Shown here piece after piece: positions 18,198-27,145 of a stretch of DNA of 64,000 bases. How positions within the stretch are numbered: position 1 is the stretch's first letter; the number at the start of each line of letters is the position of its first letter. A program made the translations under genes and the position numbers. The stretch is from Longimicrobium sp. (GTDB lineage: Bacteria; Gemmatimonadota; Gemmatimonadetes; Longimicrobiales; Longimicrobiaceae). The stretch spans positions 62,001 to 126,000 of the forward strand of contig DASVTZ010000105.1 of the NCBI GenBank assembly GCA_036387335.1, written 5' to 3'. Below the pieces are notes generated by a model. It saw only the letters and a program-made list of their open reading frames with translations, did no database searches and was not told the DNA's origin.

Positions 18198-18213
18198 CGG
18201 GTCGCGCCACCGT

Positions 18214-18963
18214 TCAGGTCGTCCGTGCCGGATCGGGCCCGCTCCGACAGGAGGCATGGCGGACGATGCGTATCTCCATGCTGTTGGACGAATAGCCGAG
18301 CAGCGATCGGGTGCTCTGCTCGATCCAGTAGACGGATTCGGTACCGTTCTCGTCCACCGTCTCCAACCGCCACGCCTGGCAGCGCGCGCCGTCGCCCGCC
18401 TGCACCGACTCCGCGCGCGCCACGCGAACGGAGATCACCCCGTCGACTCCCGCCGGGGTCCACGTGGCCAGATCGTACGAGCGGCCCGCCTCCAGCGGCA
18501 GCGACGCGAGCACGAGGTCGATGGAGTTCCCGTAGAACAGTGGTTCGCTCAGCGTCTCGTCGATCGTGCGCTCCTCCCTTTCGGGCGGGGTGTGCGTCCC
18601 CTTCGCGCGTCCGGGCGGGAAGGCCAGGCGGCTGATTCCGTTCAACCCCCGGCTCTCCACGAAGAGCGGCGCCAGGCCCGGCCGGCGCACGGCGAACGAA
18701 TCCACGCTGATCTCTCGCGCGCCGAACGACATCCGCTCCACGCGCAGCAGAGCCGTATCGCCGAGCGCGGCGGTGCGGATCACGAGCTCGATCGGGTCGG
18801 CCCCGTCCACTTTCATCGTAAAGGTGTCGGTGCGCGCGGCGATGCGCGATGCGTCGAGGAGCGGGCTTCCGGGGCGCACTTCCACTCCCGGCGGGTCCTG
18901 CGCGCACGCGGCGAGGGGGAAGAGCACGGATGCCGCGAGCGTGGCGGCCAGGATGAGGCGCAT
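18214..18963 (-). CDS. Exported DUF3108-like protein
   Basis: 249 residues from ATG 18963. The N-terminus 'MRLILAATLAASVLFPLAACAQ' is a lipoprotein-type signal ('LAAC'). The rest is beta-rich: 'SFGAREISVDSFAVRRPGLAPLFVES', 'GNSIDLVLASLPLEAGRSY' and 'CQAWRLETVDENGTESVYWIEQSTRSLLGYS' resemble the beta-barrel-like DUF3108 fold, in which a sugar- or lipid-like ligand has been suggested but not shown. Assignment is by overall pattern only. It converges with the gene at 17790, with 16 bases between stops. Confidence 0.65.
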   Translation of the reverse strand: MRLILAATLAASVLFPLAACAQDPPGVEVRPGSPLLDASRIAARTDTFTMKVDGADPIELVIRTAALGDTALLRVERMSFGAREISVDSFAVRRPGLAPLFVESRGLNGISRLAFPPGRAKGTHTPPEREERTIDETLSEPLFYGNSIDLVLASLPLEAGRSYDLATWTPAGVDGVISVRVARAESVQAGDGARCQAWRLETVDENGTESVYWIEQSTRSLLGYSSNSMEIRIVRHASCRSGPDPARTT

Positions 18964-19050
18964 CAGGGTTTCTCGGGCTGGCGGGGATGGGGAGCGGAAC
19001 GATGGCTGAATTCCGCTCCCCGGACAAGGCCGGGAACCGCAACTGCATGG

Positions 19051-19110
19051 CTCACACAGAGACACAGAGACACAGAGAGAACCGCGAAGGGCTTCTCTGT
19101 GGCTGTTCAG
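19051..19110. repeat. Short palindromic element, family A (CACAGAGA type)
   Basis: 'CACACAGAGACACAGAGACA' and 'TTCTCTGTGGCTGTTC' are the inner arms of the family A element without the outer GC-rich arms. It sits right after the stop of the ADOP permease gene (19112, minus strand). Confidence 0.65.
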
Positions 19111-19111
19111 G

Positions 19112-21835
19112 TCACTCGATCCGCAGCGCCAGCACCGGGTCGATGGTGCTGGCGCGGTGGGCGGGGATCCAGACGGCGACCGACGCGACCACGAACACCA
19201 GCGCACCCACCGCGATGCCGAGCAGCGGCGAGCTGGACAGCGGCACGTTCAGCTTCGCGTCGATCAGGCGCGTGGCGAGCAGGCTGAGCGGCAGGCCCAG
19301 GAGGAGGCCGAGCGCGCTCAGGGCGAGCCCTTTAGCGAAGAACATCCGCACCACCTGGCGCCGCTGCGCACCGAGCGCCGTGCGGATGCCGATCTCGCGC
19401 GTGCGCTGGCCGACGGCGAACGACACGACCGCGTACAGACCGATTGCGGAGAGGAGGAGGGCGAGAACGCCGCCCACCGCCACGGCCCCGCCGGCCCGCA
19501 TGACGGAGCGCCGCGCCTCTGCTTCGCGCTGCTCCAGCGTCTGGGCACGGTTGATGGACATCTGCGGCGCTTCGGCGGCGACGGCTTCGCGCATGGCGTT
19601 CAGCATGGGGAGCGCCGGGCCCGCCGTGCGCGCGACCACCCCCATGTTCATGGACGAATACGGCACGTACACGCGGACTTGGCCGTTGGCCTCGCTCGGG
19701 CCCGCGGCCGCTTCGTCCACCACGCCCACCACGACCATCGCGGCGGAGCCCGGGCGGTTCGGCTGGCCGATGACGAGGCGGCGGCCCAGCGGGTCGGCGC
19801 CGCCCCACAGCCGCCGTGCCAGGTCGCGGCCGATGATCGCACGATCGTACGACGGTGCGCGCGCCATGCCGTCCGCCGGGTGCGCGTACTCGGGGGCGTC
19901 GAAGTCGCGCCCGCGCACCACCGGAATTCCGAACGCGCCGAAGTAGCCCCGTGGCGCGGAGGTCAGGTGCGACTCCATGGCCTCGTAGTTGATGCCGGCG
20001 ACGCGTTCGGCGGGGTGCACGGAGAGCGGGGCGAGGATGGTGCCCGCCTGCATCGGCATGGCGGCGACGACGCCGGGCATCGCGGCCACGCGCTCGACGG
20101 CCGCGGCGATGCGGGACTCGCGCTCCGCACCGGCCACCCTGCCCGACCACGCGTCGAGCTCGATCTCGGCGATCTGGCCGGCCACGCTGGACACCGCGCC
20201 GCGGCCAATGTCGGTGAGCATCGTGGCGACCACCGCGCCCAGCCCCACCAGCAGCGGCTGCGTGAGGGTGATCTGCGCCACGACGAGCGCCCGCTGCAGC
20301 CGCGATCGTGTCGCCGCGACGGACCACGACGAACTCTTGAGCACCTCGCCCACGGATACGCGCGTGGCGTGCAGCGCCGGCGAGAGGCCGAGCAGCACGC
20401 CGGTGACGAGGGCGACCGTGCACGTGGCGGCGGTCACGCGCCAGTCCACCACGAGCTGCACGCCCTCCAGCATCGCGCCGAGCACGCGGATCCCGCCCGC
20501 CGTCACCGCGAGCCCGACCGCCGCGGCGCCGAGAGCCAGCAGCACGCTCTCGGTGAGGAGCTGCCGGATCAGCCGCTTGCGGGGCGCACCCAGCGACAAC
20601 CGCACGCCGATCTCCCGCCGCCGCGCGACGGCCATCCCTACCATGAGCGCGCTGACGTTGGTGCAGGTGATGAGCAGCACGAGCAACGCGAACCCGCCGG
20701 CCGCCACCCCCGACACGAGCAGGTCCGCGCGCTGGCTGATCCGGCCGTTGCTGGCGAGCATCGGCACGACGTCGGCGCCGGGCGTCTCGTTGCGCGCGAG
20801 CTCCGTCCCCGCGTCCTCGTTCCGCCGCGAGACGGGCGCGCGCCCCGCGATGCCGGCGACCACCGGCGTCGCGTCCCTGGCCGTGACTCCCGCGCGCAGC
20901 CGGGCGGCCGCGCCCAGGAACTGGCTGTCGCGGCTCATGAACGCGGCCGGCGTGCGCTTCTGGATCAGGGGATACGCGGCGAGCGGCATCCACATCGTCA
21001 TCCCGCCGCCGCCGTCCGTGCCGGTGAAGCGCGGCGGCGCGACGCCCACGACCTCCACCGGAAAGCCGTTGACGCGAATCGTGCGGCCGATCACGCTGCG
21101 CTCGCCCCCGAATCGCTGCCGCCACATCGCGTGGCTGATCATCGCGGTCGGCGGCGACGTCATGCGCATCACGTCCCTCTCCGCGGGCGGCGCGGCGCCG
21201 AGTGCCGGGTGCACGCCCAGGATGCCGAAGTAGTTGGGCGTCGCGTAGATCAGCCGCACGGTGACGGCGTCCGCATCGCCGAGGTTCACGAGGGCGGACT
21301 CGCTGGCGTACGCCGCCACGCCGCCGAACAGCTCCGCGCGGCCCGCGTACTCCTGCACCTCCGGCCACGACAGCAGGCGCGGCTGCTCCCCCATCCCCTC
21401 CGCGCGCACGGTCCCGCGGATGCGCACCAGCGACGCGTCGCGCGCGATCCCCGGCGCGGGCATCGTGGCGATCGAGTTGAGAAAGGTGAAGAGCACCACG
21501 TTGGTGCCGATCCCCAGCGACAGCACGACGACGATGGTGAGGGTGGAGAGCGGCGTGCGGCGGTAGTGGCGGACGGCGTAGCGCAGGTCGGCGGCGAGGC
21601 CCTCGATCCAGGGAAGGCCGCGCTGCTCGCGCACGCTCTCCACTGCCTGCGTGAGCCCGCCCGACGCGATCAGCGCCCGCCGCCGCGCCTCGGCCGGGGT
21701 CATGCCGCGGCGGACGTTCTCGTCGGTCTCCATCTGTAGGTGCGCCTCCATCTCCGCGCGCAGGTCGTCATCGGCGCCCGTGTGGCCCCGGAAGACGGCG
21801 CTCACGCGCGCCAGCGCCCTGCGTATCGCTTTCAT
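19112..21835 (-). CDS. ADOP-family ABC transporter permease (FtsX/MacB-like, duplicated)
   Basis: 907 residues from ATG 21835. The first 80 residues are the soluble N-terminal region found in acidobacterial-type duplicated orphan permeases ('DDDLRAEMEAHLQMETDENVRRGMTPAEARRRAL'). Then come a transmembrane helix ('TLTIVVVLSLGIGTNVVLF'), a MacB-like periplasmic domain, an FtsX domain with three helices (about 420-570), a second periplasmic domain and a second FtsX domain ending 'IPAHRASTIDPVLALRIE'. Such proteins act with an ATPase encoded elsewhere, perhaps in export or mechanotransmission across the envelope. The start overlaps the stop of the PadR gene by four bases (ATGA), so the pair is translationally coupled and PadR most likely controls it. 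Confidence 0.92.
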   Translation of the reverse strand: MKAIRRALARVSAVFRGHTGADDDLRAEMEAHLQMETDENVRRGMTPAEARRRALIASGGLTQAVESVREQRGLPWIEGLAADLRYAVRHYRRTPLSTLTIVVVLSLGIGTNVVLFTFLNSIATMPAPGIARDASLVRIRGTVRAEGMGEQPRLLSWPEVQEYAGRAELFGGVAAYASESALVNLGDADAVTVRLIYATPNYFGILGVHPALGAAPPAERDVMRMTSPPTAMISHAMWRQRFGGERSVIGRTIRVNGFPVEVVGVAPPRFTGTDGGGGMTMWMPLAAYPLIQKRTPAAFMSRDSQFLGAAARLRAGVTARDATPVVAGIAGRAPVSRRNEDAGTELARNETPGADVVPMLASNGRISQRADLLVSGVAAGGFALLVLLITCTNVSALMVGMAVARRREIGVRLSLGAPRKRLIRQLLTESVLLALGAAAVGLAVTAGGIRVLGAMLEGVQLVVDWRVTAATCTVALVTGVLLGLSPALHATRVSVGEVLKSSSWSVAATRSRLQRALVVAQITLTQPLLVGLGAVVATMLTDIGRGAVSSVAGQIAEIELDAWSGRVAGAERESRIAAAVERVAAMPGVVAAMPMQAGTILAPLSVHPAERVAGINYEAMESHLTSAPRGYFGAFGIPVVRGRDFDAPEYAHPADGMARAPSYDRAIIGRDLARRLWGGADPLGRRLVIGQPNRPGSAAMVVVGVVDEAAAGPSEANGQVRVYVPYSSMNMGVVARTAGPALPMLNAMREAVAAEAPQMSINRAQTLEQREAEARRSVMRAGGAVAVGGVLALLLSAIGLYAVVSFAVGQRTREIGIRTALGAQRRQVVRMFFAKGLALSALGLLLGLPLSLLATRLIDAKLNVPLSSSPLLGIAVGALVFVVASVAVWIPAHRASTIDPVLALRIE

Positions 21836-22173
21836 GCGGGCTCCCGCTTCAGTGCGAAAAAGGTTGCGATCAGCTCCGCCGTCCGCTGCCATTCGTGGAG
21901 CTCGCGCGCCAGCTCCTTGCGGCCCGCGGGCGTGAGCGAGTAGAACTTGGCGCGGCGATTGTTCTCCGACTGGCCCCACTCGGCCGTCACGAAGCCCTCC
22001 TGCTCCAGCTTCAGCAGGGCGGGGTAGAGCGTGCCGTAGTTCAGCTCCAGCTGGTGCCTGCTCGTCTCCTCGATCCGCCGCGCCACGCCGTAGCCGTGCA
22101 GCGGCCCCAGCACGTCGAGGGTCTTCAGGATCATGAGCGCGAGCGTCCCCGGCTGAACGTCGCGTTTTTCCAT
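21832..22173 (-). CDS. PadR-family transcriptional repressor
   Basis: 113 residues. The winged helix-turn-helix is typical: 'GTLALMILKTLDVLGPLHGYGVARRIEE', 'LNYGTLYPALLKLEQEGFV' and 'RRAKFYSLTPAGRKELAREL', the last part being the wing and dimer helix of the short PadR-S2 class. It is the first gene of a two-gene operon with the ADOP permease. Two operator-like palindromes lie just upstream at 22185-22247, which suggests it represses its own operon in response to an unknown ligand, likely something handled by the transporter. Confidence 0.92.
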   Translation of the reverse strand: MEKRDVQPGTLALMILKTLDVLGPLHGYGVARRIEETSRHQLELNYGTLYPALLKLEQEGFVTAEWGQSENNRRAKFYSLTPAGRKELARELHEWQRTAELIATFFALKREPA

Positions 22174-22184
22174 CCGTTCTCTCC

Positions 22185-22247
22185 TATGGGTTGCCCATAC
22201 GTGAGGGGCGCGATTTCGGTTTCATCTCCCTATGGTTAGCCAATAGG
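22185..22247. promoter_or_regulatory. Tandem palindromes upstream of padR-ADOP operon (candidate operators)
   Basis: TATGGG-TTG-CCCATA (22185-22199) is a perfect inverted repeat; a related site TATGGTTAGCCAATA lies at 22231-22245, 46 bases further upstream of the operon. Both share the form TATGG..T.GCC.ATA. Two similar symmetric sites just before a padR start are what an autoregulated PadR operon would show. The role is inferred. Confidence 0.6.
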
Positions 22248-22307
22248 ATGATGGAAACGGCGGCCGAGCGCAAGCATCTCGAGGTCAGCGCGCGTCCTGA
22301 ACGGCTT

Positions 22308-22387
22308 GCCTCACGCGGAGACGCGGAGACGCGGAAGAGAAAAGCGGAGAAAGCCCCACGCCGGGCCTGGCGTGGGGCTCCTTTTGA
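22308..22387 (-). terminator. Half copy of family A repeat followed by a terminator hairpin
   Basis: 22308-22340 is a single arm of the family A element (CTCACGCGGAGACGCGGAGA and on). Next, AGCCCCACGCC (22352-22362) pairs with GGCGTGGGGCT (22369-22379). On the minus strand the hairpin is followed by CTTTCTC, so it can end transcription of the gene at 22412-23101. Confidence 0.7.
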
Positions 22388-22411
22388 TGCTCCGCGCGGA
22401 TGAACCGGAGC

Positions 22412-23101
22412 TCAGCTTGTCGCGGGCGGGTCGCCGTCGATGATGGCGGCGGCGCGGGCGGCGATGAAGTCCATCTGCCGGCGGCGGGTGTCGGCCCAGC
22501 GGGGGAGGCGAAGGATGTTGGCGCCGAACGCCGCGACGCTCGATGCGGCGATGAAGACCGGCACGAACAGGTCCTGCGGCGCTCCGCCCAGGAACGCGGA
22601 GCCCAGCCCCAGCGCCCCCGTCACGAATCCGATGCCGGCGACGGCGTTCAGGGAGCGCGCGTCGCCCTTTACCGTGCCCAGCCGGAGCCGGTAGCCGTTC
22701 CCCGTCGGCTCCACGCAGGCGTGCAGGTTCCCGTTGGCCCACTCCCGCAGCCCGCCCTGCGATGCCACTCGTCCGCGCGCGCCGAACGTCGCCCTGAGCT
22801 CGCCCACGAGCTGCTCCCACTCCGCGTCCCGGGGCGCGCGCGGCAGCGGGACGACGCGGATCACCTCGATGGGCATCCCCAGCGACGTGCGTGCAGGCGC
22901 CTCCAGGGCACGCGTCTCGAGAGCCGCCGCCGCGCGGGCCACTTCCCCCGCGTCCAGCCCGGCCTCGCGCCCGATCTGCTGCAGCTCCGCCAGCGTCAGC
23001 CCCGGCGCGGCCGTCGGCTGCGGATTCGCCAGCTCCCGGCGCGCCGCCACCGCGAAAATCTCCCGGACTTCATCGTCGTCGTAGGTGCGCTGCGGTGCCA
23101 T
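22412..23101 (-). CDS. Hypothetical membrane protein
   Basis: 229 residues. The N-terminal half is soluble: a helical region that resembles a SHOCT- or helix-hairpin-like segment ('DDEVREIFAVAARREL', 'LTLAELQQIGREAGLDAGEVARAA'), then a mixed region with 'LVGELRATFGARGRV'. Two transmembrane helices follow at about 155-190 ('AVAGIGFVTGALGLGSAFL', 'VPVFIAASSVAAFGANIL'), with a basic C-terminal tail. The same plan is frequent in this kind of genome but has no assigned function. It has a terminator downstream and no close partner on its strand. Confidence 0.7.
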   Translation of the reverse strand: MAPQRTYDDDEVREIFAVAARRELANPQPTAAPGLTLAELQQIGREAGLDAGEVARAAAALETRALEAPARTSLGMPIEVIRVVPLPRAPRDAEWEQLVGELRATFGARGRVASQGGLREWANGNLHACVEPTGNGYRLRLGTVKGDARSLNAVAGIGFVTGALGLGSAFLGGAPQDLFVPVFIAASSVAAFGANILRLPRWADTRRRQMDFIAARAAAIIDGDPPATS

Positions 23102-23212
23102 GGTTTTCTCTCGTGCGGCGGTTCGGCGTGACGGCTGCCTGTATGATATACGAAAAAGGCTTCGGCCGCCCGGGTGTACGAGGCCAGGGCCTCCGCGGGT
23201 TCACGGTGCGCG

Positions 23213-23245
23213 AAGGGGCGGCGCCCGATGAGCGCCGCCCCTTTC
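23213..23245. terminator. Hairpin terminator downstream of DUF4242 gene
   Basis: GGGGCGGCGC (23215-23224) and GCGCCGCCCC (23232-23241) form a ten-pair stem. On the plus strand TTTCT follows; on the minus strand the T-run is short. It sits 18 bases after the stop of the gene at 23264-23572. Confidence 0.65.
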
Positions 23246-23263
23246 TCTCGCGGTCCAGCGCGT

Positions 23264-23572
23264 TCAGCCCGGCAGCGGAACGGCGGGTCGGGCGTTGGTT
23301 CCCTCCGCGGTCGTGGGGTCGATGACCTCGAGCACCTCCTGCACGGAGTCCGCGGGGAAGCCGCCCTGCCGCGCGTGCTCCCGGATCATCTCCTCGTTCG
23401 GCGCGATGTAGAGGCAGGTGATCTTGTCGCCGGTCACGTAGCTCTGCACCCACTGGATCTGCGGCCCGAGTCCCTGCAGCACGCCGCACGACTTCTGCGC
23501 GATCGCGGTGAGATCCTGCGTGGAGAGTTGGCCGGCGCCTGGAATGTTGCGCTCGATCAGGTATTTCGGCAT
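23264..23572 (-). CDS. DUF4242 domain protein (SCO4226-like)
   Basis: 102 residues from ATG 23572. 'MPKYLIERNIPGAGQLSTQDL' at the start and 'IQWVQSYVTGDKITCLYIAPNEEMIREHARQGGFP' are characteristic of the DUF4242 ferredoxin-like fold. A Streptomyces member binds nickel, so metal binding is possible here. The 'YIAPNEEMIREHARQGG' motif is well conserved in the family. The much longer open frame upstream is antisense to the Sel1-repeat gene and is not used. It is divergent from that gene, with about 210 bases between the starts. Confidence 0.88.
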   Translation of the reverse strand: MPKYLIERNIPGAGQLSTQDLTAIAQKSCGVLQGLGPQIQWVQSYVTGDKITCLYIAPNEEMIREHARQGGFPADSVQEVLEVIDPTTAEGTNARPAVPLPG

Positions 23573-23784
23573 GAGTCCATCGCTCCGGATGTGAGGGTTA
23601 GGGGAGCAGGCGGAGCCAGGATTATGCGCGCGCCGTGTCGGCAGAACAAGAGTGGTGTGCGCCGGAAGGTGCCGGGTCCTGCGACGAGTGTTTCCTGCGA
23701 TCTTGCGGTGTTCCGCGCCGGGCGCGACTCTGTACGTGCTGGCCGTAGCTTCACGGCGCCGAACCTCTACCCGCCGATCCCGCC

Positions 23785-25353
23785 ATGCCGCAACGCCTCC
23801 TCCTGAGCGCCCTGCTGGTGCTCGCCACGCTCTGCGCCGGGCCGGCGCGCGCGCAGCAGGACACCGCCGCGCTGGCCGCCGCCTGCGACCGCGGCACCGC
23901 GCAGTCGTGCTTCGACCTCGCCAAGCGGCTGCACAGTGGGACGCCACGCGACGCACCCCGTGCCGCCGCCCTGTACCGCCGCGCGTGCGAGCGGGGCAAC
24001 CTGTGGGGATGCACCAACCTCGGGTCGATGCTGGAGAATGCCGAAGGGGTTGCGGCCGACAGCGCGCAGGCGCTCGCGCTCTACCGGCGGGCGTGCGAGG
24101 GCGGCGACTTCCTCGGCTGCGCCAACGCGGGCGGCGCCTTCGAGTACGGTGTGGGCACGGCGCGCGATGCACGGCAGGCGACCGGGTTCTACCGCCGGGC
24201 GTGCGAGGGAGGCGAGGCGCGCGGGTGCTACGGGATGGGCGACCTGCTCTGGCGGGGTGAGGGCGTCGCGCAGGACTCCGCGCAGGCGGTGGCGCACTAC
24301 CGCCGCGCGTGCGAAGGGAACCACCTGCCCGGGTGCCGCAACCTCGGGGTGCTGTACGAGCATGGCAGCGGCGTGCCGCGCGATGTGGCGCAGGCGGTGG
24401 CCCTGTACCGCCGCGCCTGCGATGGAGACGAGCCGCACGCCTGCGTCTACCTCGGCTATCTGTACGAGCGCGGCGAGGGCGCTCCCGAGAACCCGGCAGG
24501 GGCGGTGGAGCTGTACCGGCGCGGCTGCGAGGGCGGCAGTCCCATGGGATGCAAGTACCTGGGCGACATGTACTGGAACGGCATCGGCGTGGCGGAGGAC
24601 CACGCGGCGGCCACCCCGTACTTCCGCCGCTCCTGCGACGACCGCTACGCGGAAGGATGCAGGGCGCTCGGCGTATCGTACGAGAACGGCGCGGGCGTAC
24701 CCAAGGACCTGCCGCGGGCGCTCGCGCTCTTCTCACAGGCGTGCGAGAGCGGCGATGCGGTCGCGTGCCGCTACCAGGGCGACTTCTACGCCGAGGGCAC
24801 CGGCACCGCGCGCGACGAGCCGCGGGCCAGGGCGCTCTTTCGCAGGGCGTGCGAGGGTGGAGACCAGGAGGCGTGCCCCCTCGCCGCCGGAGCGGGCGCG
24901 GCCGCGGAGGGGAACACGGGCGCCGCGCCGCCCGCCGACTCCGTCCTGGCGATCTTTCGCGACCCCGAAGTCGCCGGCTACCGCCTGACCGCCGCGAGCA
25001 TGGTGAAGTTCATGGCGGCGACGCGCGCCATCGAGGCGCTCTCCGCCGCCGACTCGTCGCTCCGCACCGTGCTGCAGCCCGCCTCCCCCTCCGGCGCCGG
25101 CCTCACGCTCGCGCAGATCGTCGCGAAGTTGAGCGGGACGCCGGCCATCCGGGCGGAGATCGCGCGCGTTGGGATGGAGACGCGGGAGTACGCCCTCTTC
25201 ATGCTCGCCACGCTGCGCGCGATCCCCGGCGCGGTGATGGCGGAGGTGAACGGCGGCGAGACGCGGGTCGCCCCCGGCGTGGAAGCGGACAACGTGCGCT
25301 TCCTCCGTGAGCACCGGCAGGAGATGGAGTTCCTGGTGGGAGTCCGGCCCTAG
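23785..25353 (+). CDS. Exported Sel1-repeat protein, cysteine-rich
   Basis: 522 residues with a signal peptide (1-23, ending 'ARAQ'). Residues 30-375 are about nine to ten Sel1-like repeats of 36 residues, each with the core 'A..LYRRACEGG...GC.NLG..YE.G.GV..D'. The paired cysteines in every repeat match the disulfide-linked type of Sel1 protein (as in Helicobacter cysteine-rich proteins), which fits the periplasm or outside. The C-terminal 130 residues are helical and unlike the repeats ('MVKFMAATRAIEALSAADSS'). Sel1 arrays bind proteins or peptidoglycan-related partners. It starts a run of three same-strand genes with short gaps (13 and 37 bases). Confidence 0.9.
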   Translation: MPQRLLLSALLVLATLCAGPARAQQDTAALAAACDRGTAQSCFDLAKRLHSGTPRDAPRAAALYRRACERGNLWGCTNLGSMLENAEGVAADSAQALALYRRACEGGDFLGCANAGGAFEYGVGTARDARQATGFYRRACEGGEARGCYGMGDLLWRGEGVAQDSAQAVAHYRRACEGNHLPGCRNLGVLYEHGSGVPRDVAQAVALYRRACDGDEPHACVYLGYLYERGEGAPENPAGAVELYRRGCEGGSPMGCKYLGDMYWNGIGVAEDHAAATPYFRRSCDDRYAEGCRALGVSYENGAGVPKDLPRALALFSQACESGDAVACRYQGDFYAEGTGTARDEPRARALFRRACEGGDQEACPLAAGAGAAAEGNTGAAPPADSVLAIFRDPEVAGYRLTAASMVKFMAATRAIEALSAADSSLRTVLQPASPSGAGLTLAQIVAKLSGTPAIRAEIARVGMETREYALFMLATLRAIPGAVMAEVNGGETRVAPGVEADNVRFLREHRQEMEFLVGVRP

Positions 25354-25366
25354 CGCGCGCTAAGCG

Positions 25367-25966
25367 ATGAGCGGCCAAGCGCAAGACGTGCTCATGTACG
25401 TGCCCGTCATCGCCGCCGGGCTCTACCTGCTGCGCCGGCTGTGGACGCTGGCGCGGCCGCGGAGGACGGGGGACGAGGTGGCGAAGAAGCGGGAGGCGGA
25501 GCTCTACGACGCCGTCCTGCGCCGCGACGTCACCTCCGCGGCCGAGGCGCTGATGAACGGCGCGTCGGCCAACCATGCCCGCGTGGACCGCTGGAACTAC
25601 GGGGAGTCGAGCGAGCCGGTGCTCCACCTCGCGTGCAAGCAGCACGACCTGGAGATGGTGGAGCTCCTGATCTCGCACGGGGCCAACCCGGACGCGCAGT
25701 ACGAGAAGCTCGCCAGCGGCTACTTCGAGTACGAACCGTGTCTGCACGCCGCGGCGAGGGGGCCGGTGCCGGATTACGACGCCGGCCTGGGCCGCGTGAC
25801 GCCGCGGCACCTGGAGATCATGCGCATCCTGCTGGAGAACGGCGCGGACCCGAACGTCCCGTACCGCGACCGTGACGACGCGTACCGCGAGCTCAACCTT
25901 CTCGGCAGCGTGCAGGACAATCCGGAGCTGGTGGCGCTGCTGTTGAAGCACGGCGCCCGCGCGTGA
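25367..25966 (+). CDS. Membrane-anchored ankyrin-repeat protein
   Basis: 199 residues. One transmembrane helix at the N-terminus ('VLMYVPVIAAGLYLLRRLW', about 8-26) is followed by basic residues and then ankyrin repeats: 'LYDAVLRRDVTSAAEALMNGASAN', 'PVLHLACKQHDLEMVELLISHGANPD', 'CLHAAARGP...HLEIMRILLENGADPN' and 'NPELVALLLKHGARA'. The basic flank suggests that the repeats face the cytoplasm, which makes a protein-binding adaptor at the membrane likely. It begins 13 bases after the Sel1 gene and probably shares its transcript. Confidence 0.88.
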   Translation: MSGQAQDVLMYVPVIAAGLYLLRRLWTLARPRRTGDEVAKKREAELYDAVLRRDVTSAAEALMNGASANHARVDRWNYGESSEPVLHLACKQHDLEMVELLISHGANPDAQYEKLASGYFEYEPCLHAAARGPVPDYDAGLGRVTPRHLEIMRILLENGADPNVPYRDRDDAYRELNLLGSVQDNPELVALLLKHGARA

Positions 25967-26003
25967 GACACCCCCGATCCCAAGCCACCAAGCCCCGCGC
26001 CCC

Positions 26004-27137
26004 ATGAGATACCTCTCGACCTCGTCCGGGCGCCTTCGCAAGACGTGGGGAATCCGCGTGGGAATGGTCGCCGCGGGCGCGGTGTGGCTGGCGCTGGTGT
26101 CGACGACGCTGCCGATCCAGCAGGGGGACACGGTGGGGCCGTACACGCTGGCGCGACGGTGGGCGCTGGCGGGGTGTCTGCTGGGGCTGGCGATCGGATG
26201 GATGGCACGGGGGCGGCGCCGCGTGCGCAACCTCCTCGCGCTGGCGACCGTGACGAGCGGGGTGTTCGCCGCCACGTTCGCGCCCGTCCAGACAGAGGCG
26301 CCGATGGAGAACTTCCTCGGCGGCGCATTCGTGGGGCTGACGATGTTCGCGCTTCCCATCCTGCTGGTGCTGTACGGACTGCGCGGTGGCATCGCGCGCA
26401 GCGCGGAGGGCGAGCCGGCTCCGCTCCCCGCCGCCGCGCCCGATCCACAGACACCCACACTTGCGGGGCTGCGCGAGGACGAGGAGCGGATCCGCGGCCG
26501 GCTGAGGGAGATCGCGGCGCAGCGCCAGCGCCTGGACGCGGCCGATGCGCTGCTCGCGCGTGAGCTGGACGCGGCCACGCGCGCGCCGATCCGCGCCCGG
26601 CTGGACCACGCGCGCGGCGTGCTCGGCGAGCAGGAAGCGAGGCACGAGGCCCGTCTCTGGTCCATCGCCCTGGTGCACTGGCAGCATCGCCTGGCGCCGC
26701 TGGCCGAAACGCGCGACACCGCCGGCACCGACCCCCGCGCGCGGCTGGACGCGCTCGCCGCCATCGAGCGCGACGGCAGGGCGCTGCTGGACCGCTGGCG
26801 CGCGAACGGGGACGCGGCGGCCACGCACGAGGGCGAGCGCTGCATCACCCACATGCGCGACCTGCTGGAGCGGTGCTCGGAGCTTCGCCAGCAGATCGCG
26901 GTGGAGCAGGCGATGCTCGCCCTGCGCGGCATCAGCCCCGACGAGGACGAGCGGCGCACCACCGCCCTCTCCACCGAGCCGCTGGAGAGCCTGCGCACGA
27001 GCCGGGGCCTCGCCGCCGAGCTGGCCGCGCTGGAGATGGAGCACGCGCGCCTCGCGGAAGACCACGACGAGGCCCGCGACGTGGAACGCTTCCTCCGCGA
27101 GCTGGAAGGCAAGGCGGGCGGGCGCCAGGATCGCTGA
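26004..27137 (+). CDS. Membrane protein with long coiled-coil domain
   Basis: 377 residues. The N-terminal 135 residues hold about four transmembrane helices ('MVAAGAVWLALVSTTL', 'WALAGCLLGLAIGWMA', 'LLALATVTSGVFAATF', 'FVGLTMFALPILLVLYGL'). From about 150 to the end the protein is strongly helical with heptad-like Leu, Ala, Arg and Glu spacing, so it should form coiled coils in the cytoplasm ('REDEERIRGRLREIAAQRQRLDAADALL'). No enzyme motif is seen. It follows the ankyrin gene by 37 bases. Together with the Sel1 and ankyrin proteins it makes a set of scaffold-like envelope proteins. Confidence 0.75.
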   Translation: MRYLSTSSGRLRKTWGIRVGMVAAGAVWLALVSTTLPIQQGDTVGPYTLARRWALAGCLLGLAIGWMARGRRRVRNLLALATVTSGVFAATFAPVQTEAPMENFLGGAFVGLTMFALPILLVLYGLRGGIARSAEGEPAPLPAAAPDPQTPTLAGLREDEERIRGRLREIAAQRQRLDAADALLARELDAATRAPIRARLDHARGVLGEQEARHEARLWSIALVHWQHRLAPLAETRDTAGTDPRARLDALAAIERDGRALLDRWRANGDAAATHEGERCITHMRDLLERCSELRQQIAVEQAMLALRGISPDEDERRTTALSTEPLESLRTSRGLAAELAALEMEHARLAEDHDEARDVERFLRELEGKAGGRQDR

Positions 27138-27145
27138 ACGGCGCC

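Noticed and set aside
19157-21739. 860-codon plus-strand open frame over the ADOP permease
   Set aside because: Translation is His/Arg-rich without hydrophobic order; the permease is certain on the minus strand.
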